Assembly: GCA_964007475.1 (NCBI GenBank)
Contig: OZ023275.1
Location: 11,263,829-11,327,828 of the forward strand
Length of the DNA: 64,000 nucleotides
Direction of reading: 5' to 3'
Source: Hybos culiciformis
Taxonomy: Eukaryota > Arthropoda > Insecta > Diptera > Hybotidae
A program made the translations under genes and the position numbers. Below, in pieces: positions 39,007 through 53,435 of this stretch (position 1 is its first letter; every line of letters starts with the position of its first letter). The notes beneath the pieces were generated by a model. That model was not told the origin of the DNA. It worked only from the letters and a program-made list of their open reading frames with translations, and did no database searches.

Positions 39007-41172
39007 ATGCCAAAATCAAAGATACTATTAAAAATATTATTTACATTATCGGTATGGTCGTTCGCAATAATTGGTTTATTTAAATTCCATGGCAGTAGTA
39101 TAGTATCACAAGAATATGTTTCGACGGTACCAATAAATGGAAGATTATTATTGCAAAAAGAAAATAAATATAATAATGGTGATCCAACATCAACTACAAC
39201 AGATAGATTTGATCCATCTGAGATATTAGTTGATAATAGAACCAATATGGATGATGATCAATTAGTTCATGACGTCGAATTACGTTTACCATCATTACCA
39301 ATCGCCTATTGGAATAAAAATAAAGATTTTGTACAGCAAAAATCATCAAAATGCGCCAAATATCCATCGATATTCGAATTAGAATTTAATAATATTTATT
39401 GGCAAACTCTTAAGACTTCAAATGGTACATTTCAATTATTTGGAGCTTATTATGATATTCGAAAGACATCACTTATTGGTCCGTCAGTCCGAATACTAGG
39501 AATGATTGATAAAATCGAACCAAAGGTAATTTAAATCACAAAATATAACTTTATTCTATAGGAACTATTTTACCCAAGACAATTAAGGCACAAGGCTACA
39601 AATAATTTGTGTTAAAAGCTGCATTAAATATTAGAATTTAATATGGAGCTAAAACTAATATCTGAAACATATATATTGAATTTTTTTTATATAGATAGGT
39701 AATAGGTATGTTATATTATGAATTATTTGTAATATAAAAAACAAAATATTATTTTATTTACATTACAGGTTAAAACGTACTGCCAATTTTGGTTTGATGG
39801 TCAAAAAGAACCGTACATCGTAAAAACATATGAATATAAATACATTTGGTATAATAAATGGGGCAATTACAAACAGGGAATTTATCAGCCCTATTTAATT
39901 GCTTGTCAAATTCCGAAACCATTTCATAGCGTGGTACCATCCTCAGTATCAATTGTTGAAAAAGAATGTGATACAGCGACTAATAATCTTAGAGTTATTT
40001 ACAACCGACCACAAGATGACAAGAAAAGAGGTTTTGCAGTATGCGTCAAAGGATTAGATTTCTTATATGATGACTTGTCAGTACGTTTAATTGAATGGAT
40101 TGAACTTTTAAATATCTTGGGTGCAGATAAAATTTATTTTTATGAACTTCAAGTGCATCCTAATATAACAAAAGTAAGTAAAAAGCATATTATATTTTTC
40201 AATTAGTGCATAAAGTGAAATGTTGTAAGTAGTTTCAAATATATTATATTAATCATCAAAAACCACAAATTAATTTTTTTAACAATTGCGAATAAACTTT
40301 AATAACTTCCGTAAAACTTTATCAATTACAGTAAGAACAAAATATTTTTCTACTGTTCAATACTAAGTCACATAATTTAAAAATTTCAGTACCTAATTTA
40401 AACAATCAATATATTTTAGGTTCTTCGTCATTACCAAGAACAAGGAAAGGTGCAAGTCACTCCGTTAACGCTCCCTGGTGGTCAACCAAATGTTCCCGGC
40501 TTTCAACATTTATATTTAACGAAAAAAACAAATCACAAACGGCAAAATGAAGTAATTCCATATAACGATTGCTTGTACAAAAATTTATATCTCTACGACT
40601 ATATAGCATTATTAGATATTGATGAAGTTATCATGCCAGTACATCCGGAAGATTCAAGTTGGGCAGATCTAATGAAAAGACGAATTATTCCAAAAGCAAC
40701 GAAATCAAAATCAGAAAAATATCAAAGCTTTAATGTGAGAAACGTCTATTTTTTGGATGATCATCAGCATGAGCATGGATGGCATAAAAACATTCCAAAA
40801 TATATGCATATGCTGCAACATGTTTACAGGTCTAAGAACTACACAAAACCGAATCAATATGTTAAATGCTTTCATGATCCGGAACGAGTTTTAACATTAC
40901 ACAATCATTTTCCTTTATCTTGTTTGGGATCAGTTTGTAAATCATATTCAATTGAAACTGAAGACGCACAATTGCAGCATTACAGAGCCGATTGTGTTAA
41001 AACTTTAAAAAAATCTTGTGAAGATTTTCGAGAACATTCAGTTCAAGATACGACAATTTGGAAATTCAAAGATGAATTGATACACAGATCAATGAAAACT
41101 TTGGAACAGTTAGGTTTTTTTAAAAAATATAGTGCTAATTTGACACCAGTTTCTGGAAGTGATCATCGGTGA
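39007..41172 (+). CDS. Glycosyltransferase family 92 (DUF23) protein, type II membrane, three exons
   Basis: Exons are 39007-39525, 39769-40173 and 40420-41172. Both introns are phase 0 (243 and 246 bp), and joining gives 558 residues. Residues 6-25 (ILLKILFTLSVWSFAIIGLF) form a signal-anchor after a short basic N-terminus, as in Golgi glycosyltransferases. A stem with sequons (NRT at 77-79, NGT near 139) follows. The GT92 domain runs from about 260 (RGFAVCVKGL, LIEWIELLNILGADKIYFYE) to about 520. It carries the DxD-type motif LLDIDEV with D374 and D376, expected to bind metal and sugar nucleotide, and NDC at 357-359. Lengths of 450-600 residues are usual for the family. Known family members such as C. 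elegans GALT-1 transfer galactose to N-glycan core fucose; the substrate here is not known. The gene lies in the unique spacer between the inverted arms and shows no breaks. Confidence 0.93.
39526..39768 (+). other. GT92 intron 1
   Basis: A 243-bp intron starts GTAATT and ends CATTACAG. Read-through meets a stop two codons in, and removing it joins ...KIEPK to VKTYCQFWFD in phase 0. Confidence 0.9.
40174..40419 (+). other. GT92 intron 2
   Basis: A 246-bp intron starts GTAAGT and ends ATTTTAG. Removing it joins ...VHPNITK to VLRHYQEQGK in phase 0, restoring the family pattern of a helix followed by a strand. Confidence 0.9.
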
Positions 41173-41309
41173 TTTTTATTAAAATTATGGAGTAGGTTAA
41201 GTTAAAATTATTATTATGGAATTGATGATGAAGATGAATATAAGTCATGATTTTAAAAATAATTAAAAAAATTTAAGTAAAGATATTTTATTTATAATAT
41301 ATCAATGTA

Positions 41310-41315
41310 AATAAA
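41310..41315 (+). terminator. Poly(A) signal AATAAA for the GT92 gene
   Basis: This AATAAA lies 138 bp after the stop codon and follows a short A/T-rich 3' UTR. Similar hexamers are common by chance in such sequence, so the actual cleavage site is uncertain. Confidence 0.5.
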
Positions 41316-41339
41316 TATTTTCCTATTATAATTAGAATC

Positions 41340-44339
41340 ATAGATAAATATGTTTGTAGATGATGAATTAGGTTGTAAAATATAAATATATAATGTAACC
41401 TTAGATTTAAAATTTCATTATTTATTCATTCGAACTTTTTTTTAGTTATATCATTGTCATCTTTTTCAGAGCATAATAACTTACATTTTATTTTAACATT
41501 AAACGTCCGATTTTTTTATTATATATAGAAAATTATAAGCAATATAAAAAACAGGGCGTTTTATCATAATTCAAAAAATTTCAGTCTTCAACTAAACCAT
41601 CACAGACTATAACACTATTAGATTAGATAGAATAAGCTAGTTTTTCATTTATTTTTTCCTAAAAAAAATTTAGTGAATCAGAATATCTGAATGTTAATAC
41701 ATATATCGTTTCAAAATTAACCTAATTTCTTATCTAGATATTTTTATCCATGATTCATTCATAAAATAATGTTAATAGGAAAATAAAATAATAGTGATGT
41801 AATTTTGTTATTATTTTAAGAATATTTTTTGTTACTCTTTCAAACCGAATATAATTGTTTGAATTGAAAATGACTTTGACAAATTTTCAAGGGAAGTTTT
41901 TTTTAAATTTCATTATATATGTTTGATTAAAATTTTTTTGGTAGACAACGGATCCAGGATAATATAATGTGCAATTTTTTCTCGATAAAGTTTAGAATAT
42001 AAAGAAAAGTTATTCTTTAAAGGCTAATAGGTACTTATCACATTATTGCCCTTGACGTAGCTTGATCCAAGTATTTATAAAAATTATAAAATTTTATTTT
42101 TATTTAAGAAAACATTTTCATTTGACGTGTTAATTTAGCTTAAACCATTTTTAACCAGGTAACTGTTGAACATGATAGTAGAAAAGAAACACAACTACAA
42201 CTGTGTTTTAGAATAAAGAAAATCTACAAAATAAAACAATGTAACAGAAATAAATAATATCTGAAGGCGAATTGTCAGACTAATCTGTTAAATAAAAATA
42301 TGATGTTCAGAACCTACATGCAAGTTTTATTTCGAAAATAAATGTCACAAAATTTCTTAGAACTTCAAATCAATAAATTGATAGTTTATGATTTATGTTT
42401 TCTCACTTTTCTAAAATTTTCCAAATTTTCCATATTTATTACTAGTTTTTTTTTTATTAACATATTCTTTAATAATAATGATAATAAATTTATTTAATAG
42501 GATAAAAATAAAATATATTTATTTTTATCCATTTTATAAATTTCACGACGATTATTTTTATTATAAAAGAAAAATTATGTTTTCGATATTTAATTAGGGT
42601 GCTAGATAGAAATTCAAAAATTATTAAACTTTTAAATAATCTTCATGAAAGCGTTAAAAAATTTAATGTATATTTAATCCAAAATTATTATCATTAATTT
42701 TTAAGTGAAATTATAAAAACAATCAGAATTTTAATTACTATAATTATAATAATAATAAGAAATAAATAAATAAATAATTAAATAAAAGAAAAATAATAAT
42801 CATGTGCCTTTTGCCCAAGAGCGAAGCTTTTTAATGAAAAATAAAAAAAAAACAAACTTATATTATGTATTAAAATTTAATAAAAATTGTTAATAAAATT
42901 TAAAAATTAAGTAAATACGTTATTAAAAAAAAATTTATCAAAAATTTGTTAGTCATAAATAGAATTTTATATTAAAATAAAATATAATAAATTTATTATA
43001 TTGTCAGTACTTAAATGATGTTGTTTTTTCTTCTCTCAAGATGAGATTTATAGGGTCAGACGTCGAGACGGCAGTGAATTCTTTTGAGGAACTTTATTGA
43101 AAATTTTTTTCACAAATAATAGCCAGAGATGAGAATTAAATCTAGTACGACGGCAGCTACAACTATTGATTAACTTATTCTACGTACCTTCATGAATAAA
43201 TAATAATTTATTTTCATTTTATTTCTAAGTTTAATTGTCTTTTTTCAAAGTAACAAAAAAATATGATTTATGCAAAATCTTGAAGCTTGACTGCTCCAGG
43301 AAAAATTCTTGGAATTTGAAATCTTAGATCTGCAACTAACACAATTAAAAAAAAAAAACATAAAAACAATAGTCTCAAACAATAAATTATTCTTTATTTT
43401 ATTCATGTACAAGTCACATATATTTTATATAAATAACTACATTCATCCTAATAGTAATTTTTTACATTATATGTTCCTTAAAATTTTATAGCTTTGTATC
43501 ATATTTTTTATACTAATTATTTTGTGTAACTTTTAAAATAAAATAATATTTTTTAACTTTGTCATAAATGTCAAATATAGAAAACTTTCTTGAAAAAAGA
43601 AAGAAAAGAATTGTAGAAAAAAATTTTCTATATTATTTATCGTACATATAAATTCATTTTTTGTTGCTACTGATTCGTAACATATACTACTTCTACCACT
43701 TCTGGATTTATTTACTGCTTTTGGAAATAGGGCCTCTGTCTAGTTGGTACATTCTAATTCGATATTGTCCACATTTTCAATTTCGGAGTTAAATATTCTT
43801 TTCCTTGAAATTATCACGTGCATTCCACTCGAACGCTTCTAAACAGAATGCCTAAGTTTTCTTTACACAGATTACGATTCATCCATTTGCATTTCATATT
43901 ATATTTATTATTTGTTGATTGTATTTGGAATATTAATTTTTTTTTTGTCACCGTAATATTCTGTTATGGATGATAATTTTTACACCTAAAAAGTAAAAGA
44001 AAAAATAAATATGTTAAGGCTAAAAATGTTAAAAATAGTGACGAACTGAACTATTGTTCAAAGCTAATAATTTTTTTTTTTAATCTTATAAAGTTGTATG
44101 TGAAAATGAAAATCATTGATTATCGCTTTATTTTATCAATAGGTAAAAATTCATCAAAAATTATAGAATTATACACAGCTTTATGTATACAAAACTTGAA
44201 TTATGTACAATTTTTTTTTTTATATTTATATTTTCAAAAGTTTATTTTTCCTCAAAAAAAAAAAAATAATAATGTCAATATACTATTTGTTTACGCTTCA
44301 TTTTATTTCATTGATAAAATGTTATATACTATTTTTATG
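41340..44339. other. Spacer downstream of GT92, no gene recognised
   Basis: AT-rich sequence without a supported gene. A patch near 43660-43900 is less A/T-rich and on the minus strand has a 27-codon frame starting MKCKWMNRNLC, but it stops quickly and no family can be assigned. There is no clear partner in the left-arm flank. Confidence 0.5.
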
Positions 44340-46071
44340 CTTCACTACGTGTGTACCTTTATAACACATTAGCATAAAAATAAATCATAAAAAAACTTTA
44401 TGGTTCAGTTTTTTTTTATGATGTTTTAGAGAGATTATAGTAGAGATACAATTATAAATTAAATAATTTAAATCATAAATGATTTTTTTTGTCACTTCAA
44501 TATATATACTACATGCATGTATGCATGAATTTAAATAAAAAATTCTCTCATTATAAAATATAAACAAATCAGATTAATATGTCGTCGTCATATATATGCT
44601 TTTATTTAAATCAATTTGCAATAATGGAAATTTTAAACTTTTATTTTTTTAAATACATAATATATAAATCTATACCATATATAATTTACATACAATATTA
44701 TTTGAGTACGCAGGTTATTTATTGTACGAAAGACAAAAAAGAAATAAATTATTTGTGTCATTGTGCCACTGACCGTTTAATCTTCTTAAAAATATTCTAT
44801 TTCTTCTATAAAAAAAAAAAAATTGCAAAAAAAAAAAGTAAATAGAAAATAACTTGAATACGATTTTTAGAGATTTTTCTAACTTTTGCTTTGGGGAATT
44901 TTCTACAGATGATGTAAATTTGTTACAAGTGTAAACTAAAAATCACAATCACAATTTATGAATTCTCAAAATATGAAAAAAATTTTGTTAGAGTTAATTC
45001 AAAGGAATAGAAATTCTTGGATTTTATTAAGTTCAAAATGTGATTCTAAACTTACAAAAGCAAATAAAAATAAAATATAGAATTTTAATTTATTGATCTG
45101 AAAATAATGTTGTCAATAAAATTTTTAATTTAAATCTTTTCTATATATTTTAAATCTGTCATCTTTAAGTTCTTCATCAACTTGTTTTAAGTATACAGCT
45201 TATACACAACTATTATATCGCACTCGATACCAATGCTTTACAAAGCATCGCTTATTATTACAACGTTTTTTTCTTCCCTGGGAAAATTTTACAAAACACA
45301 AAGGAATTTTTTAATGGATTCAACTATTTACACCTATGTAGTATATCGTCAAGTGATAATATTAATAGAAGCATAAAAGATGTAAAAAAATTAAAATAAT
45401 TTAAAGTTTATATGTGCACAAAATCTATGGTAGGTAATATGATAATTTCTTACTGAAAAGGAAATAAGTTAAGAAAATTCGCTTGATTAATGAAAGATAA
45501 GAAAGAAAGAGAGAAAAAAAAATAACAAGAAAACAGGTCTTCGGAAATCGTGATTATTATTTAAAAAAAACTATAAGAACCCACAAGTGACCGCAAATGT
45601 CGACTGATGTTTGTGTATCTTTTGCGGTTATTACATTTTATTATGTTAATGTATTATATGTTTAATCAGGAATTTTAATGGTTTTTTGAACCTAATCATC
45701 ATGGAGAAATTTTAAAAAAGATTAGGTTCATTAGATATTTCATGACCAAAGATTGCAACCGTTATGTTTTAATGTACATAATATTATTTTTTTTTTATTT
45801 CAGATAAAGAAGAAAATATGTTATAAATAAAACTTAACATAAATGTATTTTTTAGTTGGTCGATATTTGATATTTTTGGTCATTAATAAGAAGTCATTGA
45901 ACTATGGGAGTTTTAAGTGCAAGGATGTATTCTGAATGATCACCTTCTCCCAACTGTATTCGATACTGATAAATTTAGGAGTGCGGATTTGAAAACATAA
46001 ATAATTGAACTACGATATCTTTTCTACCAAAGTAAAATTATTTTCGATAATAATTATAAAAATTTTAATAC

Positions 46072-46214
46072 CTCTTGATGTAGATCCTTTCATCAACATA
46101 TTTTATTATCCATTGAAGTACAAATTTAATATTTTCTAATTTTTTTTGTCTTTATTGACCATCGACTCATAATTTAGTTTTTTTTTGTTAAGCACTTTGA
46201 TATCATTGCTATTT
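46072..46214 (-). pseudogene. Relic exon 2, right-arm copy
   Basis: Minus-strand partner of 30832-30988. It has a TATTTTCAG acceptor just above 46214 and an AAGAG/GTATTA donor just below 46072. The 143-bp interior aligns with the left copy despite small deletions. The donor frame reads NIKFVLQWIIKYVDERIYIK after an in-frame stop. Confidence 0.4.
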
Positions 46215-48542
46215 CTGAAAATAAAAAGATAATAGATTAATAGAAAACTAAATAACAAAAATTTTAATTTGTTATTGTGCAGATATTTTCAAAATCTATA
46301 TGTATGTTTCATTTAATAAGAGTAAGATTTTAATATGACAACGTAATAAATTTGACAATAATGCGTTATAATTTAATTTCAAGCTTACTATAACATCGCG
46401 AATTTGCAATTAAAAGTTCACTTACATAAAACTTGTTTCTTAGTTTTTCGAGTAGTACTTTAATTTTAATGCGATTTAATGTACAATAAATTTTCTACTG
46501 CTTCGTATATAAATATAATAATTATAAGTACATCATAACTCATAACATTTATATTGAGCATATCGTCGAATTAAATGATCCTGATTGAATCTTAATGCAT
46601 TGACGAATGTTTACAAAATTATACTTACAATAAAAAAAGATTAAAATAATTACATTCTTTAAGATTTATGTATTTTCAAATTTATTGTTTTGCATTTGTC
46701 CATTCAAAATATAAAAATTAATTTGTTTTCACTGCAGCAGTATATTTCTCTTGTGGTATTGTAAAATAGTTAGTATTCTATTAGATTTAAATTAATTATT
46801 ATTTTTTTGTTTAATTCAAACAATTAATGTTAACGAAATCGATATTCTGCAGGTTTTTGAATTCTTTTTAATTATTTCAAAATTAAAAACGAAAATGATA
46901 AGCAATTAATTAATTTCCTGTTCAGTTTTTTATTTTTATTTTTTTTAATTTTGCATTTTTTTTGTTTGTGGTTTCTTTTTATAGCGGATATAGAAGAAAA
47001 AAAATTAATTAATTATTTAATTTTTAAGACAGGTTATTAACAAAACAACACTCATAGTAAATATGCAAATATTTTCCATTAATATTTTCATTTAATTTTC
47101 CACGTAAAATCAAATAAAAATATTGTTTATAAAAAAAAATTAGTTCAAAACAATAAAATCTTATGAATTTAGCACTTTAAAAAATATGCTAAAATATAAT
47201 ATATTTTCATTATTTTTTTTTTTATGAAAATAAATTGAAATAAATTCAACATTGATTAAAAAAAAAATATTTAACAAAATATATTAAAAAAAATAAAATT
47301 TAATGCGTGTACTTAAATTACTTTGAAATTCAATGAGAAACTTAGTGCATGGCAATACTGATATTATAATATTATGTTGCACTAACAACATTGAATATAT
47401 ATAAGAAAAATAAAATAAATAATTTTTGCAAAACAATTTTAAAATTCATCATCAAAATTTTCAATTTTCATTAATTTATTTATCTATGATACGAACATAA
47501 AACTATAATGACAACAAATAAAAAATATTTTATGATTATTATAATGTTTATTGTTAAATTATTATGCTAAATAAAAATATAAATTTTTCTAATAAAATTT
47601 CAAATTGGGAATTATGGATTTTTTTTTTCACTCATTCATAAATAAAGTATTTATGAATTTTATTTTTTTATATTTTCAGTGTTATAATTTTAATGAATAT
47701 TTTATACATAGACTGAAAATAGTTTTTTTAAAAGAATGAAAATTTTTAATCCAGATATATACAACATAATAATGAAGTTAAAATTGTTTAATAAGAACTC
47801 ATTTCGTTTCCAAGCAACTTAAAAAAATAATTAGATGATTAAGAGGTGTAGAAAGATACTGAACATAGATAGTATACTAATTTTGTCTAAAATAAATAAT
47901 TTATTTATTTGGCACAATTCCTCCCACAAAAAAAAAAATTATTAAAATGTGTGATAAACAAATTTAATTTATATTCCAAGCAAAAAACAAAAAATAAATA
48001 TTATTCTAAATTTTATTTTGTTTATATTTCCTACTGAATAGAAACATAAAAAATAATAGTAATAAACAACCATGAAATGCAGTATTTCTCTGATTTAAAT
48101 TAGTGCAATTTATAAATCTGAATAGATTATTGGCAAATGGAAGATACTTCCTACATGTAATAGTTGTCACAAGAAATGTCAATTTAGAAATATCAATATT
48201 AGTATGTTTATTGAAAACGGTTGTTGTTTGTTGACGATATTTTTATTTTTATATAGAATTCCATTTTCATCAAAGTCAATATACTTGAAATTTTTTGAAT
48301 GAAAAACTTTATAAGTTTATGTATATGTATTTGCTTTTTAAATCAATATTAAATAGAATACTGTCTATAATTACATTGTTTAATGATAAATTATTCGATA
48401 CTTTCGAAAATTTGATCACAATTTTAAAAAAATTCCGTGAATAAAACTTGAATATAACTTTGTATTCAACATTAGTATGATAAAGTATATAAATTATTAA
48501 TACTACACTGATTTATTACTAAAAACTTTGTAAAGTTATTAT

Positions 48543-48642
48543 GAGTTATTAAAATTTATATAGAGTTATTAAACTTTATGTAGATTGGACTCTGCATACT
48601 TATCTCTACTGACACGTACTTCTGCATACATATCTCTACTGA
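48543..48642. repeat. Two adjacent short tandem duplications
   Basis: A 20-bp unit starting GAGTTATTAAA occurs twice at about 48543-48582. A 30-bp unit containing TCTGCATAC, then TATCTCTACTGA, occurs at 48591-48612 and again at 48621-48642. These are local slippage-type duplications and create short open frames on both strands that are not genes. Confidence 0.75.
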
Positions 48643-51600
48643 ACAAATGTAGGTATATGAACTTATTTCCACAACAGAAATTTTCAAGAAAAACAACACG
48701 GTTCAATAAAATTAAAATCAATTCAAAAACGATTTTCTCTCGAATTTTGAATCGTACAGGCTTTCTGTGAAGCTTTAAATTATTATCATAATTCAATTGC
48801 AATATCAAAATTTTCTATTTTCAGTCAAGTTTAAAAAGCGAAATAACAATGAATAACTTTAATTTAATGTATACTTAAAATCACTTAAAATTTAATACCT
48901 ACTTAATATTACATAATTTTTATTTTCGTATATTAAATGTATTCTACTATTCTCTGTATAATGAACGACATATTTTATCACGTCGACAGGAAGAGTCAAA
49001 AGAATATCATATTTAAATGAAATGAGTTTTTACGGAAATTAAATTTCTTTATTAGCATTGCATGTTTTGAACACAAGTTAAGTAGAATTCAAATTATTAT
49101 CTTCTTTATTTATTTTTTTTATTTCTAAGTACTATTTGCATAATTTTTTTCCAAGCAGCAATATTAACCAACTTAATGTTATGAAATAACTCTTCAGGTT
49201 ATTAATATTGCCAAGACATCATATCTAAAAAAATATTTTTACGAAATATAATTAAAAGAAAGAAATCTCTTCGACGCTATTTTTTTAATTATAAGTGTGT
49301 TATCAATAGTGTTATTTATTATCCTTTGATATTGTAATTAAAGAGTTTAAATATAAACATCTAATCCTTAGATTTGAAAATGTAGAAACAAAAAAAATGT
49401 TTATATTTATCAGAAAGAAATTAAATTTCTCGATATTAAATTTATGTCTAGAATTGCAAGTCCACACATGTATAACTTTGTGCTTAAAATATATTTTTGT
49501 ATAGGTATAAAAAAAATTTACGAAAAAATGTTTCTTATTACACAATAATTCTGAAATAATGTTTTCCTCTAAACAAAATTTGTATTATATACCTTTGATA
49601 TTAAATATCTATAGGTGGAACGTGGACCTCTATAACTCCTTAATAGAAATCTTTTAAGCTCTCTTAATATAGATATTAGAAATATATATATATATAAACG
49701 TATATGTATATTTTTTTAATTATTTGCAAAGTTCTGTAATTTGTCACATGAAATTATCTTTAAAGTCATCTATTTAATTTAATAAAAAAAAAGTTTTTTT
49801 TAACTAATCTCTTACAAAAACCAAATTTTTTTTGTGCTTTCGGAGTTGGGATAAGATAAATTGGTCATGTGATGTGGAAACTTCTAATGAATACCTAGTG
49901 TACATTAAAAATTAATTTTCTTGATTTTTTATATATTATTTAAAATTTATATATAGTTTTGTGGTAAGTCCTATATTATTAGTTAAATAAAAAAAAAAGT
50001 TTAAAAAGGTTGATATTTAAAAATAGAATAAAAAATTATCTCATTCTCTTAAATAAAATAAGATAAGTTTTTTATCTGATAAATTTAATTAAAATCGAAT
50101 AATTAATTTTAAAATTAAATAATTTGAATATCGGTTTTTTTATTTTGACACATCAGTTCAATTTAATTAAAATTGGAATTTAAACATAATTTGTCAGTTA
50201 CTTAGTTTGATTAAAATCGATGACTTAAGTAGTAAAAAATGTGTTTGAATATTTATGTACATATGTAATAAAGTTTAAAGATAAATTAAAAATTTTATTT
50301 CCTTTGCTTACTTTAACTAAAACATTATTTTTTAATGCATCGTGATAATGATATAACGCAGTTTGGAACTATATAAATACTGTATGTAAGTAATATATTT
50401 TCAGAGTTATCTTTTCCTTTTTTTTTCAAAAAAAAATTTCTAAACAAACAAAAAATCTATTACATTTTTCTTGCTAACATATATATAATAGATAGAAGTA
50501 GCCCAAATAAATAATCCAGCGAAGCCCAAATTAGAACTAATTTAGAGCATATAGAAAATACTAAGGTTTTTTTCATATCACACCAACCCAATTTTTATTT
50601 AAAAAACATTCACTGTAAAAAAATTATTTCTAAAGACAATATTAAGAAAACTAAATTGTGTGTTGTATGTTTTTTGAATAAAATTACGTTTTATTAATCA
50701 GTTTTAATTCAATCCTAAAATAATAATTGGTTTGGTTATTTCTTTTAATTTTTAATTTTTTTTATTGATTTAATTTTAATTTTAAATAATTAGAAGATTT
50801 AGCAAACGCAATTTAATTTCAAAAATGCTTCTTAAGCATATATATTACGATTCACATCAGCTGACAAATTTTTTTTAAAAGCTTTCCTTTTCCATTTAAA
50901 ACAAAAGATTTTTCTGTCAGTTTTTTGTTTTACTTAATACAGAAATTTGTATAAGCCAGAAAGGGATAGAGATATAAAATTAAGGAGAAATGATTGAAGA
51001 AAAAAGCTTGATTTAAAAATTTATTAAAATTTGGCCCTTTCATAAAAACTCAACGGTCAATTGATTTAAATCGTACTCTAACAATATTTTATATAAAAAG
51101 TGATTCCTTCGGGATTTAAAAAAATTAAAATAAAATTGTTTAAAAGACCCTCCAGTCTAAAAGAGTAAGAAATATAAAGTTTATATTTTTAACAGTGTAT
51201 TTAAAAAAACTAGAAATAAAAAGAAAAAAATTTTTTTTTTTTTTTTGTGAATCAAAGTGAGCATACGAAATAATGAAATGAGTATACGATTTTATATGCG
51301 AGTATACGATTTTTTTTTTTTCATTGAAAATGATTACACATTTTTTTATTCCTATGCATTTGAGTATAAAAAAAAAAAATTTTGCTCGCGAGCATAGGCT
51401 TGGGCATCAGTGAAATAATCATTGAAAAAAAAATTTAAATTTATTTTTATCTATGATTTGTTCTTTAACACTAATTGACTTCCAATAATGATGTTTGAAC
51501 TTCTTTAAGGTTCATTTACCTTTAAGTACTTCTTTTTATTCTCCGGAGGCAATTAAATGTTTTGTAATTGTATTTAACTCTTTTAAATCAGTAATTATTA

Positions 51601-53021
51601 CACAATTTTCACTCCAATTCGATGATGATTTACAGGAAACTTTCGAGTTCTTTAATTGTTAAATGTCAAACATTAAAATATTTTTTTTTTTAATTTTTGT
51701 TTTCTTTGTATAAAATTTCTCATGTTTGAGTCAAAATTGAATTTACATAAATTCGTGTTGCATAAATCAAAGAGAATAACAAGAGGTGAACATAATTTTG
51801 CATATTAAGGCATATCCATATGAATGTACGTAAGTTGAAAGCTCATATAGTTGTTTTCTTTAATACAACAATTGACAAATATTTCAAGGAAGCAAAAAAC
51901 TTTTGCTATCAATATGCAACTATATAAAGTAAACTAAATAATATGTAAACTATAAAAATGTTTATTTATAATAATTTATATTTATAATACATATTACATA
52001 ATTATGTATAGTATAGTATAGTTATATAGTACATCATGTGTACAACACACAGAAATATATTTATAATTTCCCAATTTGCAAATGCACGACAGATTTATAA
52101 AAATTCCTAAATCCTACTTTTTTTCTACGATAGTTGAAACAAAAAACGTAAAAATCATTTAAATTATATTTTACATTTTTTGTAAAAAAAAATTTTTTTT
52201 AATTCTTTTTATAAATAAGTTATAAAAGGAATATTTTATGCTTATATTATCATTAATTTAATTTTAGGAAATTATTTAATGTCGTGGAAGAAGAGTAAAA
52301 AATAAAACTGAAAAGCATCACTAATATACTTTTTGTATTTGTGGAACAAATCCATGTTGATAAATAAATAAGAAAGAAAAAATTATTTGGTAATGGTTAA
52401 AAAATGAATTATTGCAAACAAAAGTGCACGTTACACTACAAACTTATGGTATACGTTTGTTCGAAATAGTAAGATATTAATTTTTACGACATGAAATAAG
52501 TACACCAAAAATTAAAAATAATTATTATTATTTAGATAGTGCTTTATAAATAAATTAATTAGTTAACGTGCTAGAACTAATCTGCAATTGAAATTTAATA
52601 GTAAAGGTTTACTAATACGTTTTATACTAGGTCTCCTAGTACACTAATGTAATTTAAATATTCTATACTTATTTATATTCTCTTTTCAATATGCTTTTAT
52701 AAACATTTTTTTTTTAAATATATAATATAATAAAAATGCAATCTTGTTTATAATATAAACTAAAACTTTGAATTGTTCAGTTTCATTTGTCGTCAATGCA
52801 CGATCAGGTGTTATATAGATGAAAAGATCAGGCTACTACATAAACTTACACTTTAAGAAATATTTTAACGTGATTTAAAGAGTTTTCTTTTTTTTAAAGA
52901 ACCAATAATGATGTTTATTCCAAAATTTATATACATATATTTTTTCTAATTTAATCTCAAAAGCTAAATATTTATTAATAGTAGATTATTCTATATGTAA
53001 ACTAAATTTGTTATTAATTAA

Positions 53022-53143
53022 GAGTTCTGTATACAGAAAAATACATTGACACGAGTCAATACTTATATCACGAGACCGAAGGTCGAGTGATATAAATTGA
53101 CAAGTGAGTGTCAATGTATTTTTGTGTAAATACAGAACGAGTT
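53022..53143. repeat. Two-tier hairpin element, about 120 bp
   Basis: Outer arms TTCTGTAT...AAAAATACATTGACAC (53025-53052) pair with GTGTCAATGTATTTTTGTGT and following bases (53108-53137). Inner arms GTCAATACTTATATCACGAG pair with CGAGTGATATAAATTGAC around GACC-GAA-GGTC, with the axis near 53079-53081. The whole unit could fold almost completely. No right-sized partner is seen in the left arm, so it looks like a small foldback MITE inserted after the duplication. The family is unknown. Confidence 0.8.
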
Positions 53144-53323
53144 GTAAAACAAATTTTGTTTACATATCCAATATACTGTTCTATTGCGTAGGGGAGAGGT
53201 AGTTGCAAAGAGAGAATATTTTTTCTTCTCATTTTTTCTCAATTTTTTTTTGTATTTGGCTGTATTGAAATATTGTGAGAGATATTATGTTTGTTTACGT
53301 ATTACGTAATATTCAATACGAAA

Positions 53324-53435
53324 CATCTAAATGATTTCATTATTTACGCTGATGCATCTAAATTTTTTCATTATATACGCTGATGCATCTAAATATTTTT
53401 CATTATTTACGCAGATGCATCTAAATGATTGCATG
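53324..53435. repeat. Minisatellite, about 32-35 bp unit, about 3.5 copies
   Basis: The unit CATCTAAAT, a T-rich stretch, CATTATTTACGCTGATG repeats from 53324. Four CATCTAAA starts are visible and spacing varies by a few bases. It lies only in the right arm. Confidence 0.85.

Noticed and set aside
43660..43910. Minus-strand patch starting MKCKWMNRNLC, suggestive of a C2H2-type finger
   Set aside because: Only 27 codons to a stop, spacing and histidines not right, and no second finger; too weak to call.
44094..44845. Two open frames of 88-92 codons
   Set aside because: K/N/I/Y/F-rich and spanning A/T runs; they lie in or beside the right arm, and the matching left arm does not keep the frame.
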